A stretch of DNA of 64,000 nt from Phoma sp. XZ068 (lineage: Eukaryota; Ascomycota; Dothideomycetes; Pleosporales; Didymellaceae): positions 434,001-498,000 of the forward strand of contig RBKR01000023.1 of the NCBI GenBank assembly GCA_004835665.1, read 5' to 3'. A program made the translations under genes and the position numbers. The notes under the pieces were generated by a model. It made no database searches. It was given only the letters and a program-made list of their open reading frames with translations, and had not been told where the DNA came from. Of the stretch, positions 1 through 12,276 are shown in pieces (the first letter of the stretch is position 1; the number at the start of each line of letters is the position of its first letter).

Positions 1-1
1 C

Positions 2-196
2 CCAATGGCTGAGGCTGAGCCTCAGCAGAAGTCATTTGAGAAGGAGCGTTATGGTCAAACGCTTGCACCCAGGGAGAGCTCAGCTGCGGACTCCAGTTCC
101 GAGCGGACCAAGGTCGGCACTGAGACGACGGATTGGTCCAAGACGAGACAGGAGGCAGATGGCATGGTGGATGGAGGTAGGACTTGGATTGTATAG
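2..196 (+). CDS. Unassigned ORF at window edge
   Basis: An open frame runs from the left edge to a TAG at 194-196, with an ATG at 5. The peptide is about 63 residues, hydrophilic, rich in Glu, Ser, Thr and Arg, and has no recognisable domain. It could be the 3' end of a gene lying to the left (an acidic, disordered C-terminus) or a chance frame. No splice signal or partner exon can be checked because the window starts here. I cannot assign a function. Confidence 0.2.
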   Translation, partial: PMAEAEPQQKSFEKERYGQTLAPRESSAADSSSERTKVGTETTDWSKTRQEADGMVDGGRTWIV

Positions 197-1920
197 TGTG
201 TATTCTTTTATTTGAAGGCCCTGCATGGCGATGCATTGCGTTAAGCGGAGTACAGTAGCATTGTAGCACAGTTGTGATGATACCCAATTGATCATGAAAG
301 CTTCGCTCGCTTTCCAGCTTACGAGACCATTTGCATCCGCTCTGACGGCTCGCGTCCAGTCATCATAGCACAATGAGCAAGGCTCGTGTTGACATAGACA
401 TAACCTGCGCGTTTGGATCGCCAAGCGCGGTTACGATGGACCAATTGCCGCATTATCATCGCCGTCCTTATATGGCCCTAATTTCCGTCCCGTGTTGCTA
501 ATCAATCCGAGTACTGTTCTCCTTTGCCCATACGTGCTAATATATGTTTGGTACGGTCACTGAAGCAGTGTAGAGTACGTGTGAGATTCAGATTTCCACG
601 TCGGTGACGTCGGACGCGTCAAGAATGTCCTGGGAGGCGATTGGGTTCGTCTCACCGGTGAGTTATGATAGTCCTCCTGACATGGAATATGTTGGCACGC
701 CTGAACAGTAGCTCATCTATGATATCAAGGCTGTGCGGAGACCAGCGACTGTCGGTTTGACGGGCCGGCACGCCGCGCAAAGATATGATTTGTGTAGCGA
801 GTTTTGCGAAATCCAACGCCGAGGCATTTGGCGGCTTATGAGGTTCGGAATGATCTTGTGCTGATGGATCCTGAGGTTGCGAAGGTGTTTGCGTGGAAGA
901 GTGTGGAGTGGGAGGGGTCCACACAAGGGGAACGGGGGAAGGTGCACCAGAGCAATTCGAGGATGCCCTGGCAGATCTTCCTAGTACTTGTGTTGCAATG
1001 GATAGAGAAGTCTATGAAACCAGTTATGGCCACCCGAGTGACACAGATCGTTAAACCCACTGATAGTACGGGTGGAGTGCTTGAATTCCATGTTTCAATG
1101 GACTTGCCGTCAATCATCCGATGAACAGCGTCATGTCCAACAGTTTAATTCGTTGTATACAAAACAACCATATTGAAAGAACTGTCCTACAAAATGGCTC
1201 CACACACCTGGAATGTGGAGAAAACTTGAAGGTGGATTTATTGAGCAGTCTCCTAGTCGATAGTGTCTTCTCAAATCCGTGGAGTTGGAGACAGCAACAG
1301 ATGAAGGCTGAGAAACAGTCCAAAGTGACTACATGAGCGCACGTGTACAGTCTAGGTGCGATCTGATCACGCACTAGTCCAGCTTCTCTTCAGTAAAGTA
1401 TCCTTCGCTCTCGCACTCGCGATGACATCGCGGCGCAAGTAGAGAGGCTCATTAATCTGGGTCCACGTTCCGCTTAAATTTGGGCAACATTCCTTCCCAC
1501 AATTAATTGAGTTCGGGACATGATAGTAATAAACAATACAGTCGGGAGTGGGCCCGCGCAAGCCATGGTCTCGTTCATGGCATTGCTTCGTTCGCGAGCA
1601 TTGCATTGCACAACACTGGCCTACTAACGTAGTATCATTTGAAGGGGTCTAATATTTGCTAGCAGATATTAACGGTATCACACTCATGTAGGAGTTGACT
1701 GTACTATACATCTTTACCTTAGTGGTGGATTTGTGTAACTCCAAGACCTCGTCGATATCGACTTCATCTACCTGAGATTGCAGCTCTTTGCAATATAGAC
1801 ACAACGTTGTTCCTGTGAACAGCCTTATATTTAGCCAAAGAGCTCAGTATGGGAGAATCGACATCATCTTCGCATCGCTGCGCATCTCGTCCAATCAACT
1901 GCAAGGCCACTACAAGTAAA
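197..1920. other. Gene-poor stretch upstream of the AA9 gene
   Basis: No gene could be supported in these 1.7 kb. The best fragment is a minus-strand frame at about 652-924 whose C-terminal half looks protein-like (Leu/Ile/Arg-rich, not low complexity). It could be spliced across 52 bp (CAT|GTCAGG to CCCAG|GAC) to a short acidic tail ending at about 594, but I recognise no family and no convincing start. It may be a gene remnant. The last 150 bp should hold the AA9 promoter; I see no clear TATA box. Confidence 0.4.
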
Positions 1921-2789
1921 ATGAGGCTCATCACTTCCACCCTCCTTGCTTTGACCACCACGCTAGCCTCTGCCCACTACAACTTCGAGCGCCTAATCGT
2001 GAACGGCAAAATTACTGAGCCATACGAGTATGTGCGAGCGCTTGGCCCTATGGTCAGCAATGGCCCTTTCTACGACGTCAAGCACACAGACATTCGCTGC
2101 AACAATGGATCTTTTGCCGCGGCAAGCAAAACCAAAATCTACCCTGTGAAGGCAGGAGATACACTTGGCTTCACTGTCCGCGACGTTCTTGGCCACCCTG
2201 GCCCGTTATTCGCGTACATGAGCAAAAGCACCGTTGCCAACGTGAGCGCCTACCAGGGCGAAGGAGATTGGTTCAAGATATATGAGATGGGTGTGAAGAC
2301 TTATGCAAACTACAGTCTTGCTATGACGTGGTTGAGCGATGGGTGGAAGTCTTTTGACTTCAAGATCCCCAAGGACATCGAGAACGGGCAGTACCTGCTG
2401 CGTGCCGAGCACATCGCTGTGCATTCCGCCGGCGGACCTGATGGCGCTGGTGCACAGTTCTATATTGGATGTGCGCAGATCGAAGTGTCAGGGGCAACCG
2501 GGAAGAAACCCAGTCCCGTGGGGAAGTTTCCCGGTATCTGTGAGCCTCAATCTTCGAGACTTTCAAAGGTGCATTCTAACATATATTGCCAGATACTTCT
2601 CGTGACCCGGGTATCTACTTTAACCCTTACTGGCCGCCAATCGTCAACTACACCATGCCTGGTCTCAAAGTGTATCCTGAAGGTGGTTCGTTTCCTGCGT
2701 TCACTGCGGATCCAGCCAAGCCTGTGGCTACGCAACCACTTCCTGCAACGTTTGCTGGTGCCAAGCCTACGTCAGCGTTTGCTGCTTGA
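1921..2789 (+). CDS. AA9 lytic polysaccharide monooxygenase
   Basis: Two exons, 1921-2539 and 2593-2789, give 271 residues. The 53-bp intron (donor GTGAGC, branch TCTAAC, acceptor CCAG) restores the reading FPGIY...DPGIYFNPY, a conserved AA9 stretch. A signal peptide of about 19 residues ends LASA|HYNF, so the mature protein starts with the His1 of the copper histidine brace. The second copper His lies in GHPGP (followed by LFAYMSK), and the axial Tyr lies in QFYIGC. Two Cys (IRC and IGC) sit where the family disulfide is expected. There is no cellulose-binding module; the C-terminus is a short Pro/Ala tail. AA9 enzymes are secreted and cleave cellulose or related glucans oxidatively. Substrate and regioselectivity cannot be read from the sequence. 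It is convergent with Sfi1, 157 bp away. Confidence 0.93.
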
Positions 2790-2946
2790 GAGGATATACA
2801 TGTCTTGCGAGGTTTCATATGCATTAGCTGATTGTCTTTGAATCGAGATTTCTGTTCCAGACGTACGGTATATATTGTTCAGCCTAGTCTGATCCCTTCC
2901 CTTGCTATTTTGACTGGTAAAGCTCCAAATGGGTATACAACGCGCC

Positions 2947-5900
2947 TCATCTATATCCAAACTGACTAACATCTCCAAATCCTACTCTCCCCCTTCCCCT
3001 CGCCGCCCTTCCTCTCGCACCTTTCATAGCACTATTCGGGACAGCAGATGGCCCAACACTCGCACCAAACCCTCCCTCCCTTAGTCTCCTCTGGAAGCTT
3101 GTAACGCCTCCTACAGCACCGCCACCACCTCCCGCCATCCCATTGTCTCTGGTCATCTGCACAGGTGGTGCACTCATCGCGCCCAGCCTGATTATACGTT
3201 TCTCAGGGCTAGACGGCAGTTCGGGTCGCTTTGCACGGACAGCTGCACGTTTGCTTGGCGTTTTGAGATAGCCTGCACCCTTGAGTGGTCTGCTAGTGGT
3301 TGGAGGTGGATAGGCGGGTGTGCTTGCCCAGAAGGTGCTCCGCTCGTCTTCGGCAAATTCATGATCTGGCGATGCTGGCTCGGCAACAGGTGGTGGCCGC
3401 ATTACTGATGCAGGTTGCGGGAATGTGCGCGGCCGTGAAGATGGTGGGCGGGTTGATGATGGGGGTTTGGGTGACGATGTCGGTGGGGGTAGAGGGAAAG
3501 TTGTTGTGCGCTGACGCTCTGGTGTTATGGAGAGCGAGAGATCGAGATCGTTGTTCAGACCGAGCGCGGAGGCGTCGAAAGCAGTCCAGGCCTCGAGGCG
3601 GCGGGTTTCATCACCAACATTGTCGAAGTCCCCCTCCACATCGCCATCATCATTATCGTCAAAGCGGCGACGGTCATCATCTGGACTTCTTCGCCCACCT
3701 CTCAAACTTCGTGTGGGTGTTGGCGACACGGGACGATTGGCAAGACGCTCGGCAGTCTGCTCATGCCAAAATCGTATCATGGCACGAACGTGCTTTTCGA
3801 AATTGCGCTCGAACAGCGCTCTCGCTGTTTCTTCCTGTCGTTGGACGTTCCACAGCCGCCAACCAAGGCGCTTCAGTGCTCCTGCTGCTGCAATCTCTGT
3901 GCTCTCCTGGCGAAGGGCAACTGCTTGTGAGTCCATAGTTTGCAATGTATCTAAACGCTGTGTCCAGCTATGCAGCTGCTTCGTGACCAGCTTGTAAGCG
4001 TAGACGTCGGAAGCTTGTGTATCAAACTGCTGGATGGCAAGCGTACGGTTGTGCCAGTCATGTAGCAGCGTGCTAGCGGTGTGTAAAGTGCGATTCTCCA
4101 GCATGAAGGCTGCTTGTTGGTTCTGCTCTGCGATCGTATTCGCCTTTGCTCGCCAGGTGTCGAAGAGGCTACGCACAAGATTTGTCTTGACCGTCTTTCG
4201 CACCTGCGCATAAGTATCGCGTCGACGTTTCCTACGTGCATGCTGCGTCGCTTGGTTCCACTTCTTCAGCGTTCGCGTGCCGAGTACGTAGAACCGGGCA
4301 TCGTCTGACCATTGCTTGAGCTGTTGGAAGTGCTCAAGTCTCTCTTTGAGTTTCTCGAAAATACGCTGCTTGAGCTTCAGGTCATACTCAGCAACAACAG
4401 CGCATTCCTCACGTCTCTTCTCTGCGGCATTCACCTCCAACTTCTTTAGACAAGTGCGCAGAAGCTGCCCTCGCTTGAAGTTCGCGAAGCGCCTCTCAGC
4501 AGCATCGAGGGTATTTGAGTGCTGATTCGTCTTGGTGACCCAGGTGAGGAACGCAGATTCCTTGACCTGCCGGTCGTGGACGCGCTGGAAAAGCGAGACT
4601 CGCGATGCAAGCGTCCACTTGTACAAGCACTCTACAAGGATACGATCGTTGATCCGCTGCTCCAGAGCCTGCATCCGAAGGCGATCGTTCCACGCAGTGT
4701 AGGCATTACGCATGATACGCAGCTTATCCACCTGCCGAGCTCTTTGCGAAAGCTGGGCAGTGTGACGCCACGTCTGAAACGCAGTCCGTACTTCGCGGCC
4801 ACATATCTGTGTCTGAAGTTGTCGCAGAATGGGTGTAAGCTTCGCGTGCTTCTGGAGACTGTAAAGCCCAGACGCAATCAATGCCGTTCTCCTGAATCCA
4901 TCTGCCTGGACCTCCAAGCTCCGCAAAGCTACTGTTCTTTGCTTCCAGCCTGCAAATGCTTTGCTCAAAGTCACATCCTCTCTTCTCTTCGTCCCCAGAT
5001 CATTCCTTTGGGTAGTCACATCAGTGAGGTCGATCCACTTCTTGAGCTTTTTTCTTTTCAAGCGATCATTGTGCCAAGCTGATCCAGCGATTGCACAGAA
5101 CTGAAAGAACCAATTCGTGAAGATCCTTTGAACAAGGTTCTCCTCATACAACGACACTGCAAACTGTGCGTTCTCACGCACAATTGCTGTACGTGCCCGC
5201 CACTGCTGCAAAAACTTGGCAAGCACAAAGTGCTGGATCTTCAGCTCATTGACAGCCGTGATCTCGCGCCAGCCATTGAAGAAGCGCGTCCGCAAGATGT
5301 GTCGCCGTGCCACCGAAGTACGTTGTACCTCATCCTCTGCACTTCTTGCCCAGTGTGTGAATGCTTTGGTAAGGAGGAAGAGGTTTCGAGCTTTGTCTGC
5401 GCGTGTTTCGAGACGGCTGAAGAAGCGGTCGGTTTCGCGATTTGAGCGGCGCATGCGCGCTGTGTCGCGAAATTGATCGAGCGTTAGCTTCAGCAAGACC
5501 CTGCGATCAAATGCTTCAGCCACCGCCTCTTGTTCAAATCGTCTCTCAACGAGGTCGCGTGTACGGTTACGCCAGGCTTGGATGCAGCCTCGTGTTACTC
5601 GGTATAAGCGCTGGTGCTCAAACGTCTCGGCTTCGTCCATTAGGCGTGTGTCAGATGGCTGATATGGCTCTGGAACGAATTGCTGGTAATAATGCGTAGA
5701 ATCATGCTGCTCGTTAGGAATCGGGGCGTTGACGCCTGGGACTTGCACGCGTGAAAGGTCGAGGCTAGTGGTGCGGCCGGTGTACTCGCTGTCTGTTCCT
5801 TCGTAGTCCCGCTGCTTAGACGCAATGGTATTGACATCTCGTCGAATGCGCAGACTTCCACGACTTGAGATGGAAGCGTTTCTCTGGCGACCTTGGTATT

Positions 5901-6592
5901 GTCCGGAAGACACTCGTCTCTGCGCTCGACCATGCACGCGGTTGCGGATAGGAAGCTGGGCTTGCTGAAATCTCAGCGCCTCCGTATCTGATGTCGAGCG
6001 CCTCTTTGCCAACACGTCGCTTGGCGCCTGGCCTACCGAACCCCTCCTCTTGCTCCTCGAAACGGCTCGAACATCACTCCCAGCAACCTTGTTCGCTGTC
6101 CCATCAAAAAAGCTATCGAAGCTACCTCGTCTTGTCAGCCTTTCTGCGTGAAGGCGCGCATCACCCCCGCCGTTACGTGCGCCCCAGTTCGCGTTGCCCG
6201 TAGACTCGACCACATCCCCATCGCTATCCACATCATCCACCACAATATCAAACTCAGCCAAAACCCTATGGAACCTCTCAACTAGCGACTCATCTGTCCG
6301 TCGGTCCTTCTGCATGCGGAACAGAAACCTATGCAGCACGGCGTCATCGCTGGGAAGTAGGCCATGTTCTTCGAGGACTTCTTCATAGGCGTTGAATAGC
6401 GCGCGGGAGGAGCGGTCTGGCGAGGAAGAGGCGCGGTGGATTATGGTGTAGAGGAGTTCGATGGCTGAGTCCGCGTCATTAGCTCCGGAGTTTTGGGATA
6501 TGCTGGTTAGTGGATTGCATACCTTCATCAGACAAGTCATCCTTATGTAAGTCTGGCGTATTATATCCGCTGCCGTTCATGGGGGATGGCAT
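2947..6592 (-). CDS. SFI1: Sfi1-like spindle pole body / centrin-binding protein
   Basis: Exon 1 spans 6592-6523 and exon 2 6464-2947, giving 1195 residues. The 58-bp intron (donor GTATGC, branch GCTAATGAC, acceptor CTCAG) joins ...LSDE to AIELLY and gives a proper ATG. The central 600-700 residues carry at least fifteen short helical repeats with the Sfi1 signature of a hydrophobic residue, two or three positions, then Trp (for example FFNGWREIT, LKKWIDLT, AFAGWKQRT, LFDTWRAKA, LLHDWHNRT). In the family each repeat binds a centrin (Cdc31), and the rod forms the half-bridge for spindle pole duplication. The N-terminal 350 residues are basic and Ser/Arg-rich. The C-terminus is Pro/Ser/Arg-rich and ends in a Gly/Arg-rich segment, both probably disordered. 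Length is usual for filamentous ascomycetes. Confidence 0.9.
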
Positions 6593-6926
6593 TCGAGCTC
6601 GCGACGTAGAGTTCGGCGCGTTCGCGACAACATGAGCGTATCTTCTCCTCTTTTCAATTGCGTCCTAAAAAGCGGGACGCCCAGCAATACAGCAAGAAAT
6701 GTGCGCGCGAGGTTCAAGCGTCAAGAGATGTCCAAGGTGTAAGACAAAAGGGAACAATAGCGCGTCAAAGGTGGACGCGCTTTGTTTGGGCGTCCCCGCA
6801 ACCAACCACCGCCATTTGGCGCCGTCGATTCACGAGCAAGGATCTGTGCCAAGCAGCCCGTGCGTTACACCCATCAACCGTCTCAGTCTTGACCTCATCG
6901 AGACGCCTGCATCACCACACATCACA

Positions 6927-7207
6927 ATGCCCGGACGCACAAGACCAATCGACAAGCTCGCTACGGCGGCGGGAAAGTGTTCGACGGAGGTAACTTTGGT
7001 TGAAGGGGAAGTATCAGGGAGAAAATGCTGATGTCACGCAGAGCGCTGTATATGGCAAATGCATATTTGCGGATTACAACAATGTGCACAAGGACATGTG
7101 TGCGAAAGAGTTCATGAAGTTAAAGGAGTGCTACTTGGTGAGTTCATGATCCCATACAAATATGTTACAGTTTTGATATCTTTTAGAAAGCATACAAGAC
7201 ACGGTGA
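6927..7207 (+). CDS. Twin CX9C protein, NDUFAF8-like complex I assembly factor
   Basis: Three small exons (6927-6989, 7042-7137, 7187-7207) encode 59 residues. Introns are 52 and 49 bp with GTAACT/CGCAG and GTGAGT/TTTAG ends, and both keep the frame. The protein has exactly two CX9C motifs: C18-X9-C28, formed across the first splice, and C41-X9-C51. That is the coiled-coil-helix-coiled-coil-helix fold imported by Mia40 into the mitochondrial intermembrane space. The segments AVYGKC and KDMCAKEF...LKEC resemble the vertebrate complex I assembly factor NDUFAF8, including its length. The role in complex I is family inference. It lies head-to-head with Sfi1 (334 bp between ATGs) and tail-to-tail with IleRS (147 bp). 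Confidence 0.85.
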
Positions 7208-7354
7208 TGCAGGTGGCGTCATGAACCTGGGTTGCACTGGAGAGCGCTAGATGTGACTGTTCAAATCTTCATGCATTCATCTCATCGTCTATCTACTCTT
7301 TTTATGATATCATAACGTGCGCCAGAACATGCTCTACGTCTACTTTTCATTCGC

Positions 7355-10300
7355 CTACAACTTGATCAAGCGCAACAAGAAGGTGGCCTTCTGGATCTCT
7401 TGCTCCTCCTCGGCAATGACTACATCATTGTCCTTCTCTGGGATCTTGCCATCGAATTCGGTGATGGTGTGCTTGTCAACATTCCTCCTCAGCGCCTTCT
7501 CGAACAATGGGCCCTGGTTCTCAAAAGCTGCCTCCAGACCGACGTTCTCAGGATCGCTCAGGATCTTGTACTCCATGCCCACATCGTCTGTGGGTACGAG
7601 ACCGGCCTTCTTTCGCAGATCTTGTACACGACGGATGACCTCACGTGCCAGACCTTCCTGTTCAAGCTCAGGGTAGCTAGCAACGTCCAAGATGATCAGA
7701 ACATCATTGTCGGTGTTGAACTCCTGGTCCTTGCTATTGGCATCCTTCGCCAAGCCGCGCTTGACAAGAAGGTCCTCGCCCTCCAGCTTGATGCCTTCGA
7801 TGGTGATCGCGCCGTCCTTGATGTAGTCCTTGATCTCCTGGCTCTTCAGGTTGGGAAGTGCCTTCTTGATTTTGATAGCATCCTTCTTGAGCTTCTTGCC
7901 CAAGATGGAAAAATCAGCAGTCGCTGTGTACTGAACGTTGTACTTCTCCTCGTCGCTCGACAGCACAAGATCGCGGACGTTCAGCTCCTCCAAGATGTAG
8001 TTCTGCAGCGACTTGATGTCGTCAAGGTATTGCTGGTCCGGGTGGATAACAACCAATGTCTTCAGAGGAGTCTTCAGACCCTTGTTGGCACGGTCACGGC
8101 AGATACGGCCAAGCTCAATGACTGACTGCATGCGCTTAACCTGGCGCTCGACATCCTCATCGAACAGCTCTTCGCGCACTGTAGGATACGGAAGGAAGTG
8201 CACACTACGGTCATCTTTGGCGCGGAGTTCCTTGGGGATGTGAGGAAGGAGGCGCAGGTAGATGTTGTCGGTGATGAAAGGTGTGAAGGGGGCGAGACCA
8301 CGGCAAAGAGTGTACAGAACCTCGAACAGGGTATTGAGAGCGTGCTTTGTGTCATCCAGTCCGTACTCGCCTTTGAGGCGGCGACGATTGAATCGGATGT
8401 ACCAGTTCGTGGTGTTGTCAATGAGCTACAAACGTTAGTATGTATCAGTGATAAACCATTCGTGACTTACCTCCAGCAGACGCGGAACGACGGTATACAG
8501 TCGGTACGCGGCCATCTCAGCGTTGACGAACTTGAGCAGTGACTGGCAAGAGGCCAAAATCCATCGGTCGAGAACGTTTGTGTTAGTCTTCTCAGCAGCA
8601 GGGTCAAACTCAAAATGGAGATCAGCGATCTTCTTCAAAAGAGCAACCTGCTGATCAAAGAACTGGTAGCTGTTCCAGAGTGGCAGAAGGACCTTGGAAA
8701 CGATGTCCTTGACGCCTGCCTCCTTGAATCGGAGCGTCTCAGCGCGGACGACGGGCGAGTTGATGAGGTACAGTCGCAGAGCATCCGAGCCATAGCTCTC
8801 CATGACACCAAGCGGGTCAGGGTAGTTTTTCAGGCGCTTCGACATCTTCTTGCCGTCTTCTGCAAGCACGATACCATTTACAACGCAGTTCTTGAATGGC
8901 AACTTGCCGAACAGATGTGTGCCGAGTACGGTCAGTGTGTAGAACCAACCACGGGTCTGGTCGAGACCCTCTGCGATGAAGTCACCGGGGAAGGACTTTT
9001 CGAACTGCTCAACGTTCTCGAAGGGGTAGTGTGCGCTTGCGTATGGCATAGATCCAGACTCAAACCAACAATCGAAGACCTCAGGGGTTCTCCTCAGAAC
9101 GCCCTTGCCTTGTTGGCTAGGAATGGTGATGTCGTCAATCTTGTCGCGGTGGATGTCGGTAAGCTCGCCCTCGTACCCGCTAAGCTTCTTTAACTCTTCA
9201 ACACTGCCAACACAGACAACCTCTTTGCCGTCATCGCTGACCCACAAAGGTAGTGGTGTACCCCAGAAACGATTTCTTGAGACAGCCCAATCCGGTGAGT
9301 TCTGGATCCAGTTGGCAAACCGCTTCTCCTTAACAAACGAAGGTACCCAGTGCGAGCCCTCAATGTTCTTGAGCATTTTCTCTTTAATGTCTTGGATCTT
9401 GATGAACCACGAGGGGACTGTTCGGTAGATCAGAGGCGTGTCAGATCGCCAGCAGAACGGGTAGCTATGGAGAAGCTGAGAGTCCACGATAAGCCTACCA
9501 TTAGCCTTCAGCATCTTGATGATACCCTTGTCTGCGGCCTTGACGTGCTGACCCTCGAAGTCGCGCACGACTGAGGTATATTTGCCAGCATCGTCAACAG
9601 GGTTGGGAGGCAGTCGGTCTTCGTTGACAACACCGTGCTCCTTAGCAACTCGGTAATCATCCTCACCATAGGCGGGTGCCTGGTGGACGATACCCACACC
9701 ACTGTCCGCTGTGACGTATCCGTCGTTCAGCACCTTGAAGCCATAGTCCTTGAACTCATCATACAAGTAGTCGAACAGTGGCACGTACTTCCACCCAAGC
9801 AGGTCCTTGCCCGTGAGCTTTTGCACGATCTTGAACTTCGCTTTCTTGGGGTCCTTGTAAAGTGTTCGCAGCAGCGCTTCAAGTAGAATGTAGTGCTTGC
9901 CGGAGGCTTCGTCGTGGATCTTGATGTACTCGAAGTCAGGGTGTGCACACAGACCTGTGTTCATGGGCAGAGTCCACGGTGTGGTGGTCCAAGCCAGCAG
10001 GCATGTGTTCGGGTCCTCGACGAGAGGGAAGGTGACGACGACGGCAGGGTCTTGGACGTCCTTGTAATTTTGCGAAGCTTCGAAGTTGCTCAGCGGTGTG
10101 GCCAGCTCAGTGCTGTACGGCATGACCTTGAAGCCACGGTAGACAGCATCCTTCTCGTAGAGCTGCTTGAAGACCCACCACTCAGACTCCATGAAGCTCG
10201 TGTTCATGGTCTTGTAGTCGTTGTCGAAGTCGATCCAGCGACCCAGTCTGTTGATCGTGTGCCTCCACTCTGTCGCATATCTCATGACAATAGCCCTGCA

Positions 10301-10713
10301 CTTCTCGTTGTATTTGGCGATACCAATCTCTCTTACGGCGTCACGGCCAGACATTCCTAGCTCCTTGTCAATCTCGTACTCGATAGGCACACCGTGCGTG
10401 TCCCAGCCAAATCGGCGCTCGACATATCGCCCGTTCATGGACCAGTATCGGGGGATAATGTCCTTGATGGTGGAGGCCAAAAGATGGCCATAATGAGGCA
10501 TTCCAGTCGCGAAAGGTGGTCCATCGTAGAAAGTGTATGGATCTTTGCCTTTCGACTGTCGTAATTTTGTTAGTCATTGATTTAACCGGACCCAGACACA
10601 TGTATGGCGGAGGTTGTAATAATACATACCAGCTCAACCTGCGTCAGGAAGGCATCGATCTCCTCCCAGCGCTTGAGGATGCGCTCCTCTTCCTTGGGAA
10701 AGTCAATCGACAT
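7355..10713 (-). CDS. ILS1: Isoleucyl-tRNA synthetase, cytoplasmic
   Basis: Exons 10713-10630, 10555-8471 and 8425-7355 give 1079 residues, the usual size of the eukaryotic cytosolic enzyme. Introns are 74 bp (branch GACTAAC) and 45 bp (GTAAGT to TGTAG). The class I signature HYGH is at residues 49-52 inside GPPFATGMPHYGH, and KMSKR at about 598-602. Between them lies the large editing (CP1) domain; the tRNA-anticodon-binding and C-terminal regions follow in exon 3. No targeting presequence precedes the catalytic core, which fits the cytosol; the mitochondrial enzyme would be a separate gene. It charges tRNA-Ile with isoleucine. Confidence 0.97.
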
Positions 10714-12276
10714 TGCTGGGCGTGGTGTTGTCGGGTTGCTCTCGTGGCGGGGCTAATTTTATTGACTCCGACCCTCGCGCCTTCCCCGCGGTGCCAAATG
10801 GATGACTCAGCGTTATCGATTGTGTACCTCTGTCATACGCTTCTCAAACCCGAAGCTGCAACTCGCGATGCGCTTCCGCCAAACTCTTCATCACCCTGGA
10901 AGCAACCATTTGACAGACACATCTGGCTCGATAGCCCCTCTTGGTCGTCAGCGTTCTCTCTCCTTGCAATATTGCTTAGAAAGGTAAGTCACGAGGCTCC
11001 ATGGATATGAGCAGCATGACTTTCCGGATCAGGTGTGCTCATAAACTGTACATTTTCATCTCTCTCCAGCGCAGGAGCGGTAGTCACTGGCCAAGTTGCT
11101 TCGCGCCTTTATGCGTAGTCTTGAGAAGTACCGCGCAACGCTCGCCGAACCTGCGTGCAGGCATCTTCCTGCCCAGGTTGAGGCACGCCCAGGAACGCGT
11201 CCATCAAGTTTGAATGGCACAATTATGCAACAACTTACTGCATGGCATTCCGCATCTACCTTGTAATCAAAACCAAACCAAAGACGCCATTCTCCGGCTA
11301 TCGATCTATTGACTGCAAATGGCCACTGTTCGATTGCTCTATCATTCATCGGCCCAGATGAGGTGAGCCTCCGTGCTACGCCATATCATTTTCGATTCCG
11401 CCTAATGTTGGATCGAGGTGAAAATCCTATATGCTTGCTGGCCAGGTCATCAAGATCGACGTGCCATATTACGATAGCCGTTTCAATCTGGTGGTCCACT
11501 GACCCGCGCAAGCGGTTCGACCATCAGCTAAAGGGTACACATTGCGGAAACAGCGGCCTATCCACTACGGACTTTCATTGCGTGAAGGACTACACCAACA
11601 TGTGCAACACTACGAGCACAATATACAGGATTTATCATGAGTGCCCCAGATCTTGTTCAGGGGGCTGGCATTGCCATTGGCACTTCACCCATATATCCAA
11701 ATAGCACTCATTTCACAGCAATTCTGAGCAGCAGCTTGGTTAGTCGCAGCAGAGGTCGTTGCAACGAGTGGCGCATTTTGCCTTGCTTCCGGCTTCAAGG
11801 TACATCATGGCTCTCCGATCACTGAGGGTGATTGCGATACGAGATTGCATGGCTTTCGGCTTGGAGTTTGAGATGTTGACCGCAGAGCCGCATCTCAAAC
11901 TACGGGAGACGGCAAATGTATGTGCACTCGAAGACTTGTACACTTAGCGCTCCCCAGCTACGCGCTATCATTCCGTGCGCATCCCGAAGTTACGGCTTTA
12001 CTGCAGAAGCATGGGCGTTAGAGGCCTGCAATTGTGAAACTAGTTAATGGGCCGTGGTTGATGCTGAACGTTGCGCGAAGTGTGAAACATTGGCAGGGTC
12101 GCACGCCTCCGGATCTGCAAAGATAGGTCATCCGTACGTTCTACCGACCACCATGAACGATTGTCCTGTGGTTAGATTCAACCTCCTCTAAAAGAGGCAA
12201 GTATTCTCGCTCGCTCTACGGCCTCAAGACAGATTAGCTAGCCGCACCCTTCCAGAACAACTACACGGAGTACAGA
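10714..12276. other. Intergenic stretch between IleRS and the twin C-X59-C protein
   Basis: About 1.56 kb without a supported gene. Short frames on both strands lack plausible splice partners or recognisable motifs. It must hold the IleRS promoter at its left end and the promoter of the surface-protein gene at its right end. Confidence 0.5.

Noticed and set aside
1849..1920. Upstream ATG extending the AA9 reading frame
   Set aside because: Starting at 1849 would put 24 hydrophilic residues before the signal peptide and disturb the His1 maturation; the ATG at 1921 gives a normal signal peptide.
3300..3938. 212-codon plus-strand frame
   Set aside because: Antisense shadow of the Sfi1 C-terminal region.
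7400..8125. 241-codon plus-strand frame
   Set aside because: Antisense shadow of the last IleRS exon; Leu/Val-rich translation without motifs.
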